From Bacillus_BU sp051233475 (lineage in GTDB: Bacteria; Bacillota; Bacilli; Bacillales; Cytobacillaceae), in contig NZ_JBKFGH010000011.1 of the NCBI RefSeq assembly GCF_051233475.1, positions 1-64,000 of the forward strand: a stretch of DNA of 64,000 nt. Direction: 5' to 3'. Position 1 is the stretch's first letter. Each line of letters begins with the position of its first letter. Positions 42,242 to 51,090 of this stretch are shown one piece after another. The notes beneath the pieces are model-generated. The model saw nothing but the letters and a program-made list of their open reading frames with translations, searched no databases and had not been told where the DNA came from. Position numbers and translations under genes: made by a program.

Positions 42242-44392
42242 ATGAATCCCGAAGATCGCCTTTTTTCAGCTTATTTGGATGAAATACACGAGATCACAAT
42301 TCTTCTCCCCAAAACGTATCACCAAGGTGTTTCAAATCGTTTTTATCTTGAAGAAGGAAGTTTAATTCAAGAGTTAAAAATTAACGAGATGATTCCCCTT
42401 GGAACTAAAAATAAATATATTTGTACGGTTGAGTCTGAGGTTCTTATTGGCGAAGTTGCTTGGATTATTGACGAGTATGGTGGCAGAACGGATTTGCAAA
42501 TAGGATCGGTCATTCGCACGAAAGAGTTTGATCAGCATTTTTATTATGAAGGTAATGATTTAGGTGTTACCTATTTTCCAGATAGGGTTATTTTCAAAAT
42601 TTGGGCGCCAACCGCAACCGCAGTCAAAGTGAAATTAATCATGCCTCAGAAGGAAGCTTTTGAAGAGTTGATGATGAACCGAACGAAAAAAGGGGTTTGG
42701 TTCTTAGAGAAAAAAGGAGATTTTGAATTGTATTTCTATTCCTTTCTCCTATGCATAAACATGGAATGGCGAGAAGCGGTCGATCCCTATGCGGTTGCCG
42801 TTTCGGCAAATGGTGAAGTCGGCATCATTGTAGATTTAGAAAAAACACAGATGAACAAACGAGAACTTCCTCGATTAAATAGTCCAACAGATGCGATTAT
42901 TTATGAAACCCATATTCGAGACTTTACGATCCACTCTTCAAGTGGAGTGGAGAAAAAAGGAACCTATCTCGGTGTTGCTGAAACAGATACCTATACCCCA
43001 AATGGGGAGTTAACTTGTTTATCCTATGTAAAGGATTTAGGCGTAACTCATATTGAATTTCTTCCCTTTAATGATTTTGAAGGCGTAAATGAATTAGCAA
43101 GCAACAAAGAATATAATTGGGGCTATAATCCGCATTATTTTAATGTTCCAGAAGGAAGTTATTCCAGTGACCCAAATGAACCCTATGCACGGATAAAAGA
43201 ATTAAAAGGTATGATTGATGCGATCCATAAGCATGAATTAAGGGTCATTATGGATGTAGTTTATAATCATGTTTTTATCAGAGAAACCTCTTCATTTGAA
43301 AAAATTGTTCCCGGGTATTATTTCAGGCATGATCATCATGGTATGCCCTCAAATGGAACGGGTGTAGGTAACGATATTGCTTCAGAGCGATTAATGGTTC
43401 GGAAATTTATCATTGATTCTATAGCTTTTTGGATGAAAGAGTACCATATTGATGGATTTCGATTTGATTTAATGGGAATTATTGATATCGAAACGATGAA
43501 TCAAGTTCGAAAAACAGTTGATGAGATGGATCCCACAGCGTTAATTATTGGTGAAGGCTGGGACTTAAACACTCCCATTCCAATTGAAGAGAAGGCCAAT
43601 ATTCGAAATCAAAGGAAGCTTCCTAGAATTGGTCAATTTAATGATTGGTTTCGTGACTCTATAAAGGGGAGTACGTTTAATCTATATGATCGCGGCTTTT
43701 GCTTTGGAAATGATCACTATTATGAAGCTGCCATGCAAGTGTTAGCAGGCAGTATCGGCATTGAAAAACAAAATCACGGGATATTTAATGAGCCCTATCA
43801 GTCCATCAATTATGTTGAATCCCATGATAACCATACGCTTTGGGATAAATTTTCTGTTTGCGATCAGGAATCTGAACCATTGATAAGACAAAGGCGGCAT
43901 CGGCTTGCTACCGCGATGGTCTTGCTTAGTCAGGGCATACCGTTTCTTCATAGCGGCCAAGAGTTTTTTCGAACAAAAAAGGGAGTTGGCAATAGTTATC
44001 GATCACCTAATGAAATTAATTGGCTTGATTGGGATGAAAAAGCATCACATCCGAATAATGTTAACTATATAAAAGGTTTGATTGATATACGAAAATCACA
44101 TCGAGCTTTCCGACTTCCTACAGCCAAGATAATTCGTGACCACATAGAATTTGTTCCAATTCCAAGGCCGACTATTGGATATTTTTTGAAGGAAGTCGGT
44201 CAATTTGGGTTATGGGATTCGATTTTGGTTTTAATTAATCCTTCTGTTCATCCAGTTAGTGTTGAACTACCTGATAAGGAGGAATGGTATATTTTAGCCA
44301 ATGAAAAGCGTGCCAGTCATATCCCGTTTGGGGAAATTCAGGGAAACCACTATTTGATCGAGTCGATTAGTCTATCTGTTTTAGTTCAATAA
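42242..44392 (+). CDS. amyX: Type I pullulanase AmyX
   Basis: GH13 debranching enzyme cutting alpha-1,6 bonds in pullulan and related glucans; cytoplasmic (no signal peptide). Signature YNWGYNP and the four GH13 blocks are present: DVVYNH, GFRFDLMG (nucleophile Asp), IGEGWD (acid Glu) and YVESHDNHTLWD. N-terminal CBM48-like region includes FKIWAPTATAVKVKL. The ATG at 42242 has AAGGAG 11 bases upstream and matches where B. subtilis AmyX begins; the frame from 42140 runs into the pseudogene. 716 residues, full length. Confidence 0.93.
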   Translation: MNPEDRLFSAYLDEIHEITILLPKTYHQGVSNRFYLEEGSLIQELKINEMIPLGTKNKYICTVESEVLIGEVAWIIDEYGGRTDLQIGSVIRTKEFDQHFYYEGNDLGVTYFPDRVIFKIWAPTATAVKVKLIMPQKEAFEELMMNRTKKGVWFLEKKGDFELYFYSFLLCINMEWREAVDPYAVAVSANGEVGIIVDLEKTQMNKRELPRLNSPTDAIIYETHIRDFTIHSSSGVEKKGTYLGVAETDTYTPNGELTCLSYVKDLGVTHIEFLPFNDFEGVNELASNKEYNWGYNPHYFNVPEGSYSSDPNEPYARIKELKGMIDAIHKHELRVIMDVVYNHVFIRETSSFEKIVPGYYFRHDHHGMPSNGTGVGNDIASERLMVRKFIIDSIAFWMKEYHIDGFRFDLMGIIDIETMNQVRKTVDEMDPTALIIGEGWDLNTPIPIEEKANIRNQRKLPRIGQFNDWFRDSIKGSTFNLYDRGFCFGNDHYYEAAMQVLAGSIGIEKQNHGIFNEPYQSINYVESHDNHTLWDKFSVCDQESEPLIRQRRHRLATAMVLLSQGIPFLHSGQEFFRTKKGVGNSYRSPNEINWLDWDEKASHPNNVNYIKGLIDIRKSHRAFRLPTAKIIRDHIEFVPIPRPTIGYFLKEVGQFGLWDSILVLINPSVHPVSVELPDKEEWYILANEKRASHIPFGEIQGNHYLIESISLSVLVQ

Positions 44393-44438
44393 TCAGAAAT
44401 AGAAAAAATTGTAAAGGGGCTTTTCGTTTCGAAGAGAC

Positions 44439-44513
44439 TTGACGAAAAAAGTAAATAGAGGATAATATTATAAAGATGGCTATTGTTATTGGTATCAGTA
44501 GCTGTCTTTTTTT
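44439..44513 (+). promoter_or_regulatory. Promoter-like hexamers directly followed by a terminator-like hairpin
   Basis: TTGACG (44439-44444), 18-bp spacer, TAATAT (44463-44468), then AGATGGCTA and TAGCTGTCT (paired with G-U bonds) and seven T residues ending near 44512. It lies in the 313-bp gap between amyX and ytmP; the rest of that gap holds nothing I can identify. The hairpin may simply terminate amyX. Confidence 0.4.
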
Positions 44514-44705
44514 AGTACGATAATGGCATTCGTTATTTATAAATAATATTTTTGAGCATAGCGCCCAATCCTTTAAGAATAACAGCATTTGTGATTTAGA
44601 TGATACAACTGGTTCTGTTTAGGATAAAAATGGGCGCTACCCTTTTTGCCGACAGATTATTTGATACATTGAGGGAAATTGCGAATTAAATGAAGGTGAA
44701 CAACT

Positions 44706-45479
44706 TTGGAACATTTATTAGGACAAGAGTGGGAGATTGTTCCTGCAGGAGGGGCGACTGGAAAAGCCTTTTTTGCAAAATTTGAAGAACAAAAGCTTTT
44801 TCTGAAACGAAATTCTTCTCCGTTTCTTGCTGTACTATCTGCAGAAGGACTCGTTCCGAAGCTAGTATGGACGAAAAGACTTGAAAATGGTGATGTTATA
44901 ACCGCCCAACAATGGCTTAATGGGCGAGAATTAACACCCGTTGAAATGAATGATGAGAAAGTAGCTAAATTGCTGAAGAAAATCCATCAATCAGAACCAT
45001 TAAAGGCTATGTTAAGCAGGCTTGGAATAACCCCAGTAATGCCTGAACCCTTTTTGCAAATGGTTCAAAGTGGGTTGGACTATGATTTATTGCAAATTCC
45101 TTCTGTAAAAAAATCTGCAGAATTTTTGGCGCGGGAAGTTCGTCATCTAGAGTGTAAACAGTTTGTGGTCTGTCATGGCGATGTGAATCATAACAACTGG
45201 CTGCTAGGTGAAAACAACCAGTTGTACCTTATAGATTGGGATGGAGCGATGATCGGCGACCCGGCTATCGACTTAGGTCTATTACTATATTGGTATATCC
45301 CAGAAGCCGAATGGAAAGATTGGCTGGAACGATACGGCTTTATCGATACAGATGATTTAAAGTTAAGGATGAAGTGGTACGTTTTAGCTCATACCTTAGT
45401 TTCGATTCAATGGCACAAACAAAAAGCTCGTTTTCCGGAAATGAAAAGATGGATTGATTATTTGGATAAAATTCTTTAA
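44706..45479 (+). CDS. ytmP: Aminoglycoside/choline kinase-like phosphotransferase YtmP
   Basis: APH-fold kinase-like protein, 257 residues. Catalytic loop CHGDVNHNNWLL and the metal-binding IDWDGAMIGDPAIDLG are intact. TTG start with AAGGTGA 6 bases upstream. Substrate unknown; a role as a cytoplasmic small-molecule kinase is inferred from family. It converges with ytzH and the two genes overlap by 4 bp at their stops. Confidence 0.85.
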   Translation: MEHLLGQEWEIVPAGGATGKAFFAKFEEQKLFLKRNSSPFLAVLSAEGLVPKLVWTKRLENGDVITAQQWLNGRELTPVEMNDEKVAKLLKKIHQSEPLKAMLSRLGITPVMPEPFLQMVQSGLDYDLLQIPSVKKSAEFLAREVRHLECKQFVVCHGDVNHNNWLLGENNQLYLIDWDGAMIGDPAIDLGLLLYWYIPEAEWKDWLERYGFIDTDDLKLRMKWYVLAHTLVSIQWHKQKARFPEMKRWIDYLDKIL

Positions 45480-45754
45480 GTAAGCTGATCGATTTCGTTT
45501 ACCCAATTTGATAAACGTTGTTGATTGGAATCGATATGATCGTTAATATTCTTAGATTGAATTCCATTTTGACTGTAATAATAAATTTCTTGTAAAACTG
45601 TTTTGACATCATGATTGACATTGGTATTAACCATTAACGATTTGACTAATCGTTCCAATTGTTCATATTCGGACACTGAACCGCAGCAATCGGTTTGCTG
45701 GTTGCTAAGGATATCTTTTAATAAATTGACTTGATCTTGATCATTTAATGGCAT
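45476..45754 (-). CDS. ytzH: YtzH-like small protein
   Basis: 92 residues, soluble and helical, with QTDCCGSVSEYEQLERL and a C-terminal region rich in Asn/Gln/Asp. ATG at 45754 has AAAGGA about 9 bases upstream; the GTG at 45784 is less supported. The location beside ytmP and trmB is conserved in B. subtilis. Function unknown. Confidence 0.82.
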   Translation of the reverse strand: MPLNDQDQVNLLKDILSNQQTDCCGSVSEYEQLERLVKSLMVNTNVNHDVKTVLQEIYYYSQNGIQSKNINDHIDSNQQRLSNWVNEIDQLT

Positions 45755-45848
45755 CTGAATCTGTCCTTTCAAGGAGGAGTTCACTATTAATTTGTGAATT
45801 CCTTTTTTAGTTTATACATTTTGGCTAACGGTCTTTTTTTGCAAGGTT

Positions 45849-46026
45849 CTGTTATATTTGGCTGTTGATTTCCGCTCCAGGTGCTCCCTTTCCGCGGGGG
45901 AGTCCGGGAGCCTCCTCGGCGCCTTAGCGCCTGTGGGGTCTCCCGTGACACCTTCTCCCGCAGGAGTCTCGCACCTTCCGCTCCAATCAACAGCGTGCTT
46001 AAAATCAACATTGTTCTTTAACACAG
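45849..46026. repeat. MITE-like palindromic repeat, family A, copy 4
   Basis: About 178 bp, nearly identical to copy 3 at 36737. Inner ends CTGTTGATT (45862-45870) and AATCAACAG (45985-45993); outer right end TTTAACACAG (46017-46026). Located between ytzH and trmB, in the same orientation as copy 3. Open frames across it are artefacts. Confidence 0.9.
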
Positions 46027-46138
46027 CCTTTTGCAAAAAAATATCTAGTTGCATAAATGGGGTAGTTTTAGGAAAATCTTGCAACTAGCCTTTATGCATG
46101 CTATTGTTTGAACGTATATAAATTTAGGGGTGTAACAA

Positions 46139-46777
46139 ATGAGATTACGAAATAAACCATGGGCAAACGATAAATTAGAACAATACCCTCAGTATGTCAT
46201 AACATCTCCCGAATTATTAAAAGGTAAATGGAAGGACGTATTTGAGACTGAGCAGCCGCTTCATATTGAAATTGGAACGGGAAGAGGACGCTTTATAACA
46301 GAAATGGCAAAAGCCCATCCAAATATTAACTATCTTGGAATTGAACTGCAGCCGAGTGTCATTGTGACCGCACTTGACCGTTTAATTGAGGCAGAGCTTC
46401 CAAATATAAAGCTGTTAAGGGTAAATGCTGCTGATGTAACGGAATTCTTTGCTAAAGGAGAGGTAGAAAGAGTTTATTTAAATTTTTCTGATCCTTGGCC
46501 GAAAAAACGGCATGAAAAACGCCGTCTAACCTATAAAACCTTTTTAAAACAATATGAAGACATATTGATTGACCAAGGTGAAATACATTTTAAAACAGAT
46601 AATCAGGGATTGTTTGAGTATTCCCTTACCAGCTTTTCCGACTACGGGCTATTGCTAAAATGGGTCAGTTTGGACCTCCATAATAGCGATTTCGAGGGAA
46701 ATATCATGACAGAGTATGAAGAGAAATTTTCGAAAAAAGGCAATCGAATCTATCGGGCCGAGGTAAAATATCGATAA
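46139..46777 (+). CDS. trmB: tRNA (guanine-N7-)-methyltransferase
   Basis: Methylates G46 in the variable loop of tRNA using SAM. IEIGTGRGRFITEMA is the SAM motif, YLGIELQPSVI follows, and LNFSDPWPKKRHEKRRL is the diagnostic TrmB block. 212 residues, as in B. subtilis YtmQ/TrmB. AGGGGTG precedes the ATG. A terminator follows. Confidence 0.95.
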   Translation: MRLRNKPWANDKLEQYPQYVITSPELLKGKWKDVFETEQPLHIEIGTGRGRFITEMAKAHPNINYLGIELQPSVIVTALDRLIEAELPNIKLLRVNAADVTEFFAKGEVERVYLNFSDPWPKKRHEKRRLTYKTFLKQYEDILIDQGEIHFKTDNQGLFEYSLTSFSDYGLLLKWVSLDLHNSDFEGNIMTEYEEKFSKKGNRIYRAEVKYR

Positions 46778-46813
46778 AAAAGGGGTTCCCAATATTTTTG
46801 GGCTCCCCTTTTT
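46776..46813. terminator. Terminator between trmB and ytzB
   Basis: AAAAAGGGG-CCCAA and TTGGG-CCCCTTTTT arms, flanked by A and T runs, usable in both directions. Confidence 0.85.
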
Positions 46814-46819
46814 CTTTTT

Positions 46820-47137
46820 TTACAATTTGGTAATGGATAATAAAGTACCTGTTGTTGAATCCGCAATAAATTCATATTGTTCGCTGCTATCGGCATTCTT
46901 TTTGGAAATACCGCCCTTGTATACCATATATTTCAGCTGATCTTTCTCATAAGGTTCCGCTTTCATATGAATCCACGAACCACTAATGGGTCCTTGTTCT
47001 TTAAATAAATGTTTCACTTGTTCAAGGATTTTTTCTGGAGAGGAAGCCTGCCTTTCTTCATTTGTCAAAAAATAATAGGCAGCCAATCCTCCAGCCAGGC
47101 CTGAGCTTAAGCCAATGAAAAATGATTTCCAGTTCAT
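46820..47137 (-). CDS. ytzB: PepSY-like exported/membrane protein YtzB
   Basis: 105 residues with an N-terminal membrane or signal segment (FIGLSSGLAGGLAAYYFL) and a small beta-rich domain: PEKILEQVKHLFKEQGPISG, SWIHMKAEPYEKD, YKGGISKK, YEFIADSTTGTLL, typical of PepSY/YtzB proteins. ATG at 47137 has GGGGG 8 bases upstream. It lies between trmB and ytoP, as I recall for B. subtilis. Function unknown. Confidence 0.82.
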   Translation of the reverse strand: MNWKSFFIGLSSGLAGGLAAYYFLTNEERQASSPEKILEQVKHLFKEQGPISGSWIHMKAEPYEKDQLKYMVYKGGISKKNADSSEQYEFIADSTTGTLLSITKL

Positions 47138-47359
47138 ATCCATAACCCCCGTTTGAAAATAATGCCTTCCCAAAGAGTAATTGGGTTTATCTTAACATCA
47201 ATCATATCAAAAAGGATGATCGAAATCATTGTTTGCAAAAAATGATTTGTTCATGATTGCCGTTTATGCTATTGGTGGATTGAGGAGAAAATTTTCGGTA
47301 ATATAAACATATATCTGTTTATATGAATACATACGACTCACCTAAAAGGAGTAAAAAAA

Positions 47360-48433
47360 ATGAATGAACAGACGCTTAAACTTTTCCAAATTCTAACGGA
47401 ATTGCCTGGAGCAGCCGGAAATGAACACGCAGTTCGTCAATTTATGAGGGAGCAAATAAGTAAATACACGGATGAAATTATTCAAGATAAACTCGGCAGT
47501 ATTTTTGGTGTGAAAAGAGGAACGGAAACAGGGCCGAAGATTATGGTTGCGGGTCATATGGATGAAGTAGGTTTTATGGTTACAGCGATTACCAACAATG
47601 GGATGATCCGATTCCAGCCTTTAGGTGGTTGGTGGAGCCAAGTTTTATTAGCACAACGTGTGCAGATTATTACCAATAATGGTCCTGTTGTGGGCGTTAT
47701 CGGGTCAATTCCGCCACATCTTTTAGATGAGTCCACCAGAAATAAACCGATGGAAATGACCAATATGCTAATCGATATTGGTGCAGATAACCGTGAGGAT
47801 GCAATCAAGATTGGGATTAAACCAGGTCAACAAATTGTTCCGATTTGTCCTTTTACGCCGATGGCAAATAAGAAAAAGGTATTAGCAAAGGCTTGGGACA
47901 ATCGTTATGGTTGCGGTTTAGCAATTGAGCTCTTGGAAGAATTAAAACAGGAAAGCCACCCTAATATCCTATATTCCGGAGCAACAGTTCAGGAGGAAGT
48001 AGGACTTAGAGGAGCGCAGACTGCCGCACATCTAATTAACCCCGATTTATTTTTTGCTCTTGATGCTAGTCCGGCTAACGACATGACGGGCGACAAAAAG
48101 GAATTTGGCCGCTTAGGTGAAGGGGTTTTATTACGGATTCTCGATCGCTCAATGGTAACTCACCGAGGCATGCGAGATTTCGTTCTTGATACAGCGGAAT
48201 CGAACCACATTCCTTACCAATATTTTGTTTCACAAGGTGGAACAGATGCGGGGAAGGTTCATACAGAAAATGATGGAATCCCAAGTGCTGTAATTGGTAT
48301 TTGCTCGCGCTATATTCATACCCATGCTTCAATCATTCATGTCGATGACTATGCTGCTGCAAAAGAATTACTCGTAAAACTTGTAAAATCATGTGATCAA
48401 TCGACAGTAGATTTTATTCGAAATAATTATTAA
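47360..48433 (+). CDS. ytoP: M42 family metallopeptidase (glutamyl aminopeptidase-like) YtoP
   Basis: Dinuclear-metal aminopeptidase/cellulase-M family protein, 357 residues. Metal ligands in VAGHMDEVGFM, AWDNRYGCGLAIELL, TVQEEVGLRGAQTAA and the late YIHTHASIIHVDD are visible, with the catalytic Glu pair in QEEVGLRG. AAGGAG precedes the ATG. A terminator follows at once. Confidence 0.92.
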   Translation: MNEQTLKLFQILTELPGAAGNEHAVRQFMREQISKYTDEIIQDKLGSIFGVKRGTETGPKIMVAGHMDEVGFMVTAITNNGMIRFQPLGGWWSQVLLAQRVQIITNNGPVVGVIGSIPPHLLDESTRNKPMEMTNMLIDIGADNREDAIKIGIKPGQQIVPICPFTPMANKKKVLAKAWDNRYGCGLAIELLEELKQESHPNILYSGATVQEEVGLRGAQTAAHLINPDLFFALDASPANDMTGDKKEFGRLGEGVLLRILDRSMVTHRGMRDFVLDTAESNHIPYQYFVSQGGTDAGKVHTENDGIPSAVIGICSRYIHTHASIIHVDDYAAAKELLVKLVKSCDQSTVDFIRNNY

Positions 48434-48441
48434 AAGCTGAG

Positions 48442-48467
48442 GAGGCAGATACTGCTGCCTCTTTTTT
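48442..48467 (+). terminator. Terminator after ytoP
   Basis: GAGGCAG, 6-base loop, CTGCCTC, then six T residues. Confidence 0.85.
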
Positions 48468-48502
48468 AGCTTTATAAAGGAGATTAGGTTCAGCCGTAAA
48501 AT

Positions 48503-49024
48503 ATGAGAATAATAATTGGTTCGAAAAATCCAGTGAAGATTCAAGCGGTCAAACAAATTTTTAGCTTTGATGATCATGAGTTTATAGCAGTGGATGTATC
48601 ATCCGGAGTCAGTGAACAGCCCTTTTCGGACGAGGAGACGATTAAGGGGGCTGTTAATCGGGCCACAGAAGCTTTACTGCAAGGAAAAGGTCATATCGGA
48701 ATCGGACTTGAAGGAGGCGTGCAGGATACTTCATTTGGCCTGTTTTTATGTAATTGGGGTGAGCTTGTGACAGGCGACAGTCAGCCGATTATTGCAGGTG
48801 GAGCAAGAATTTTACTTCCTGACGATATTGCTGCTCGGTTAAAGTCAGGTGAAGAGCTTGGTCCCGTTATGGATGATTATACTAAAAAGCAAAATATCAG
48901 GAAAAATGAAGGGGCGATAGGAGTATTTACCAATGGAGTGATTGATCGGGCTGAAATGTTTTCCCATGTTACAAAGCTGCTATTAGGTCAGTATCAGTAC
49001 CGATTAAAGGATAAATTTCGATAA
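48503..49024 (+). CDS. DUF84 inosine/xanthosine triphosphatase-like protein
   Basis: 173 residues. Begins MRIIIGSKNPVKIQAVKQIF, a hallmark of the YjjX/DUF84 house-cleaning NTPase family, with VSSGVSEQPFSDEETIKGA, GIGLEGGV and NEGAIGVFTNG as further blocks. It likely hydrolyses non-canonical ITP or XTP. The nearest good ribosome binding site (AAAGGAG) is about 20 bases upstream of the ATG, so the start is less certain. Confidence 0.85.
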   Translation: MRIIIGSKNPVKIQAVKQIFSFDDHEFIAVDVSSGVSEQPFSDEETIKGAVNRATEALLQGKGHIGIGLEGGVQDTSFGLFLCNWGELVTGDSQPIIAGGARILLPDDIAARLKSGEELGPVMDDYTKKQNIRKNEGAIGVFTNGVIDRAEMFSHVTKLLLGQYQYRLKDKFR

Positions 49025-49080
49025 AAATGTATATTTTTTGACAAAATTCTATTGCACCCCCAAAAAAACAGAACAGCACC

Positions 49081-49110
49081 TTGTCATTACATTATTTTTA
49101 AAGTTATGAT
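49081..49110 (+). promoter_or_regulatory. Probable promoter of the 49149 lipoprotein gene
   Basis: TTGTCA (49081-49086), 18-bp spacer, TATGAT (49105-49110), about 40 bp before the gene. Confidence 0.5.
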
Positions 49111-49148
49111 ATAAAAGTTAAAACCTGTATTGGCAAGGAGGAAAAAAA

Positions 49149-49673
49149 ATGACAAGACTCTTAAAAGGAGCCTTGCTTTTAATGGTTTCTGTTCTTCTTC
49201 TCAGCGCATGTTCAGCAAATGTAAAGGAAGAACGACAAGCTACAAATGACAAAGTTGTGGAAGCGTTTAAAAATGCTTCTAAAAAGGCTAACAACAAGAA
49301 CAAGGATATCCATTTTTATTTGCCTTTCGGTTATGAAATTAAAGAAAAGTCACAAAATAATATTTTGTTAAAAAACGGTTCAAAAACCTATATTCTTTTT
49401 TACAATCCCCAAGAAGGTCCAGATAGTCAAGTTGTTTATCAAGCTGCGATAAACAATAAAAAATATGATTATAAGAAAACCTTTAAAAAAGATGGGAAAT
49501 TTGCTTATTTATTAATAAAAGAGTTAGATGAAGAAAAGCAAGAAGTGACGGTTGGAATTGGTGGAGTTAAGATGACGACTGAAGTGAAAACGAAAAGTAT
49601 GAAATCGGATGCAGAGACGATGATGTATATCGTAAATTCTGTTAAAAAAGTTGAACCGAAAGCTAAGCAATAA
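49149..49673 (+). CDS. Hypothetical lipoprotein
   Basis: 174 residues with a lipobox (VLLLSACSA, Cys near residue 21), so it is tethered outside the membrane. The mature part is lysine-rich (FKNASKKANNKNKD) with a beta-rich middle (HFYLPFGYEIKEKSQNN, SKTYILFYNP). GGAGG precedes the ATG. I do not recognise a named family. The neighbours are DUF84 and ytpP; it has its own promoter-like sequence. Confidence 0.8.
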   Translation: MTRLLKGALLLMVSVLLLSACSANVKEERQATNDKVVEAFKNASKKANNKNKDIHFYLPFGYEIKEKSQNNILLKNGSKTYILFYNPQEGPDSQVVYQAAINNKKYDYKKTFKKDGKFAYLLIKELDEEKQEVTVGIGGVKMTTEVKTKSMKSDAETMMYIVNSVKKVEPKAKQ

Positions 49674-49770
49674 TTTTGTATGATCCATATAATAGTCATA
49701 CCATGGTCCTTTAAGGCTGTGGTATTTTTTTATTGCTGCTAAGCCTAAAAGAATCGTCAGAGTAGACTCT

Positions 49771-49800
49771 TTGATTAGCTTACTGATATGATCGTATAAT
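49771..49800 (+). promoter_or_regulatory. Sigma-A promoter of ytpP-ytpQ
   Basis: TTGATT (49771-49776), 18-bp spacer, TATAAT (49795-49800), about 50 bp before ytpP. Confidence 0.6.
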
Positions 49801-49848
49801 AAAGTTAAATAACCTATCTTTTGGGAACATAATTTAGAGGTGAGGACT

Positions 49849-50163
49849 ATGAAAAAATTAGAAACATATGAGCAATTTAGTGAACTACGTGATAACGGAA
49901 AACACATATTTTTATTTTCTGCTGACTGGTGTAAGGATTGTCGAGAGATCGAGCCGATCTTACCAGAAATTGAAGCTAAATTCTCAGATTATACTTTCAT
50001 TTATATCGACCGAGATCAATTTATTGACCTTTGTATAGAATTAGATGTATTTGGAATTCCAAGCTTTATTGCCTACCATGATGGCCATGAGCTCGGCCGA
50101 TTTGTTAGTAAAGACAGAAAAACTCAAGAGGAAATCGAAAATTTTATTAATGGACTAAAATAA
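49849..50163 (+). CDS. ytpP: Thioredoxin-like protein YtpP
   Basis: 104-residue cytoplasmic thioredoxin fold with an unusual CKDC active site (FSADWCKDCREIEPI) and cis-Pro in VFGIPSFIAYHDG. AGGTGAGG precedes the ATG at 49849. In B. subtilis YtpP is a minor thioredoxin-like protein linked to thiol redox control; the partner here is unknown. It overlaps no gene but is 1 bp from ytpQ, so they share a transcript. Confidence 0.88.
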   Translation: MKKLETYEQFSELRDNGKHIFLFSADWCKDCREIEPILPEIEAKFSDYTFIYIDRDQFIDLCIELDVFGIPSFIAYHDGHELGRFVSKDRKTQEEIENFINGLK

Positions 50164-50164
50164 T

Positions 50165-50959
50165 ATGATGGATACAAAAAAGATCAAAAAAGAACTGGAG
50201 AAACGTTTAAAGCACCCTAGCCGGACGTTTATTTTTGACCGTGAAAAAGATCAACTTCGGATTGAAAATATTCGCACAGGTAAAGGAATCTCAGTATCGC
50301 TTCCCGGCATTATGGCAAAGTGGAACGAGCAGAAGGAACAGGCGATTGATGAGGTCGTCTACTTTGTTGAAGAGGGCTTGTCAGCGATGGAAGATTCCGT
50401 AACCTTAACAGGGAATGAGAATAAGATTTTCCCTGTTATCCGTTCGACATCTTTTCCAACTCAGGCAAATGAATCGGTACGGTTTGTGATTGAAGACCAT
50501 ACAGCCGAAACAAGGATTTATTATGCGTTAGATCTAGGAAATTCCTATCGTCTTATTGATGAAAGTCTGCTTCAAGAGGATTGGACAGTGGAGCGGATTC
50601 GAGAAACAGCATTATTTAATGTCAGAGCCCTACCAATAAGCTTGAAGGAAGACGAGGTTGCCGGAAACAAATATTATTTTCTGAGATCAAATGATGGTTA
50701 TGATGCCAGCAGAATATTAAATCAAGCCTTTTTAAAAGAAATGTCCGAAAAAATATCCGGTACCATGGCTGTGGCTGTTCCACATCAGGATGTCCTGATT
50801 ATAGCTGATCTGCAAAATGAAGCAGGTTATGATATATTAGCTCAAATGACAATGAGTTTCTTTGCAAGTGGCCGAGTGCCGATAACCGCTTTATCCTTCC
50901 TTTATGAAAATAACGAGCTGGAACCAATTTTTATTTTAGGGAAAAATAAACGAAAATAA
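50165..50959 (+). CDS. ytpQ: DUF1444 protein YtpQ
   Basis: 264 residues, soluble. Family features include a basic N-terminal helix (KKIKKELEKRLKHPSRTF), FPVIRSTSFP and YDASRILNQAFL. Two ATG codons (50165 and 50168) are possible; no clear ribosome binding site, consistent with coupling to ytpP 1 bp upstream. Function unknown. A terminator follows. Confidence 0.87.
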   Translation: MMDTKKIKKELEKRLKHPSRTFIFDREKDQLRIENIRTGKGISVSLPGIMAKWNEQKEQAIDEVVYFVEEGLSAMEDSVTLTGNENKIFPVIRSTSFPTQANESVRFVIEDHTAETRIYYALDLGNSYRLIDESLLQEDWTVERIRETALFNVRALPISLKEDEVAGNKYYFLRSNDGYDASRILNQAFLKEMSEKISGTMAVAVPHQDVLIIADLQNEAGYDILAQMTMSFFASGRVPITALSFLYENNELEPIFILGKNKRK

Positions 50960-50960
50960 T

Positions 50961-50988
50961 AAAAAGGATCACTGGGGTGGTCCTTTTT
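50961..50988 (+). terminator. Terminator after ytpQ
   Basis: AAAAAGGATCAC and GTGGTCCTTTTT with a four-base loop. Confidence 0.85.
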
Positions 50989-51090
50989 ATATTGAATACC
51001 TAATAATTTATTCACTGATTATATCTCGTATTTTTTCGATTACCTGTTAAAATAAATATGTTACTTTGAGTCAGAAAGAGTTGATCAACA

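Noticed and set aside
44367..44588. 73-residue leftward frame after amyX
   Set aside because: It overlaps the amyX end, has no ribosome binding site and no recognisable features.
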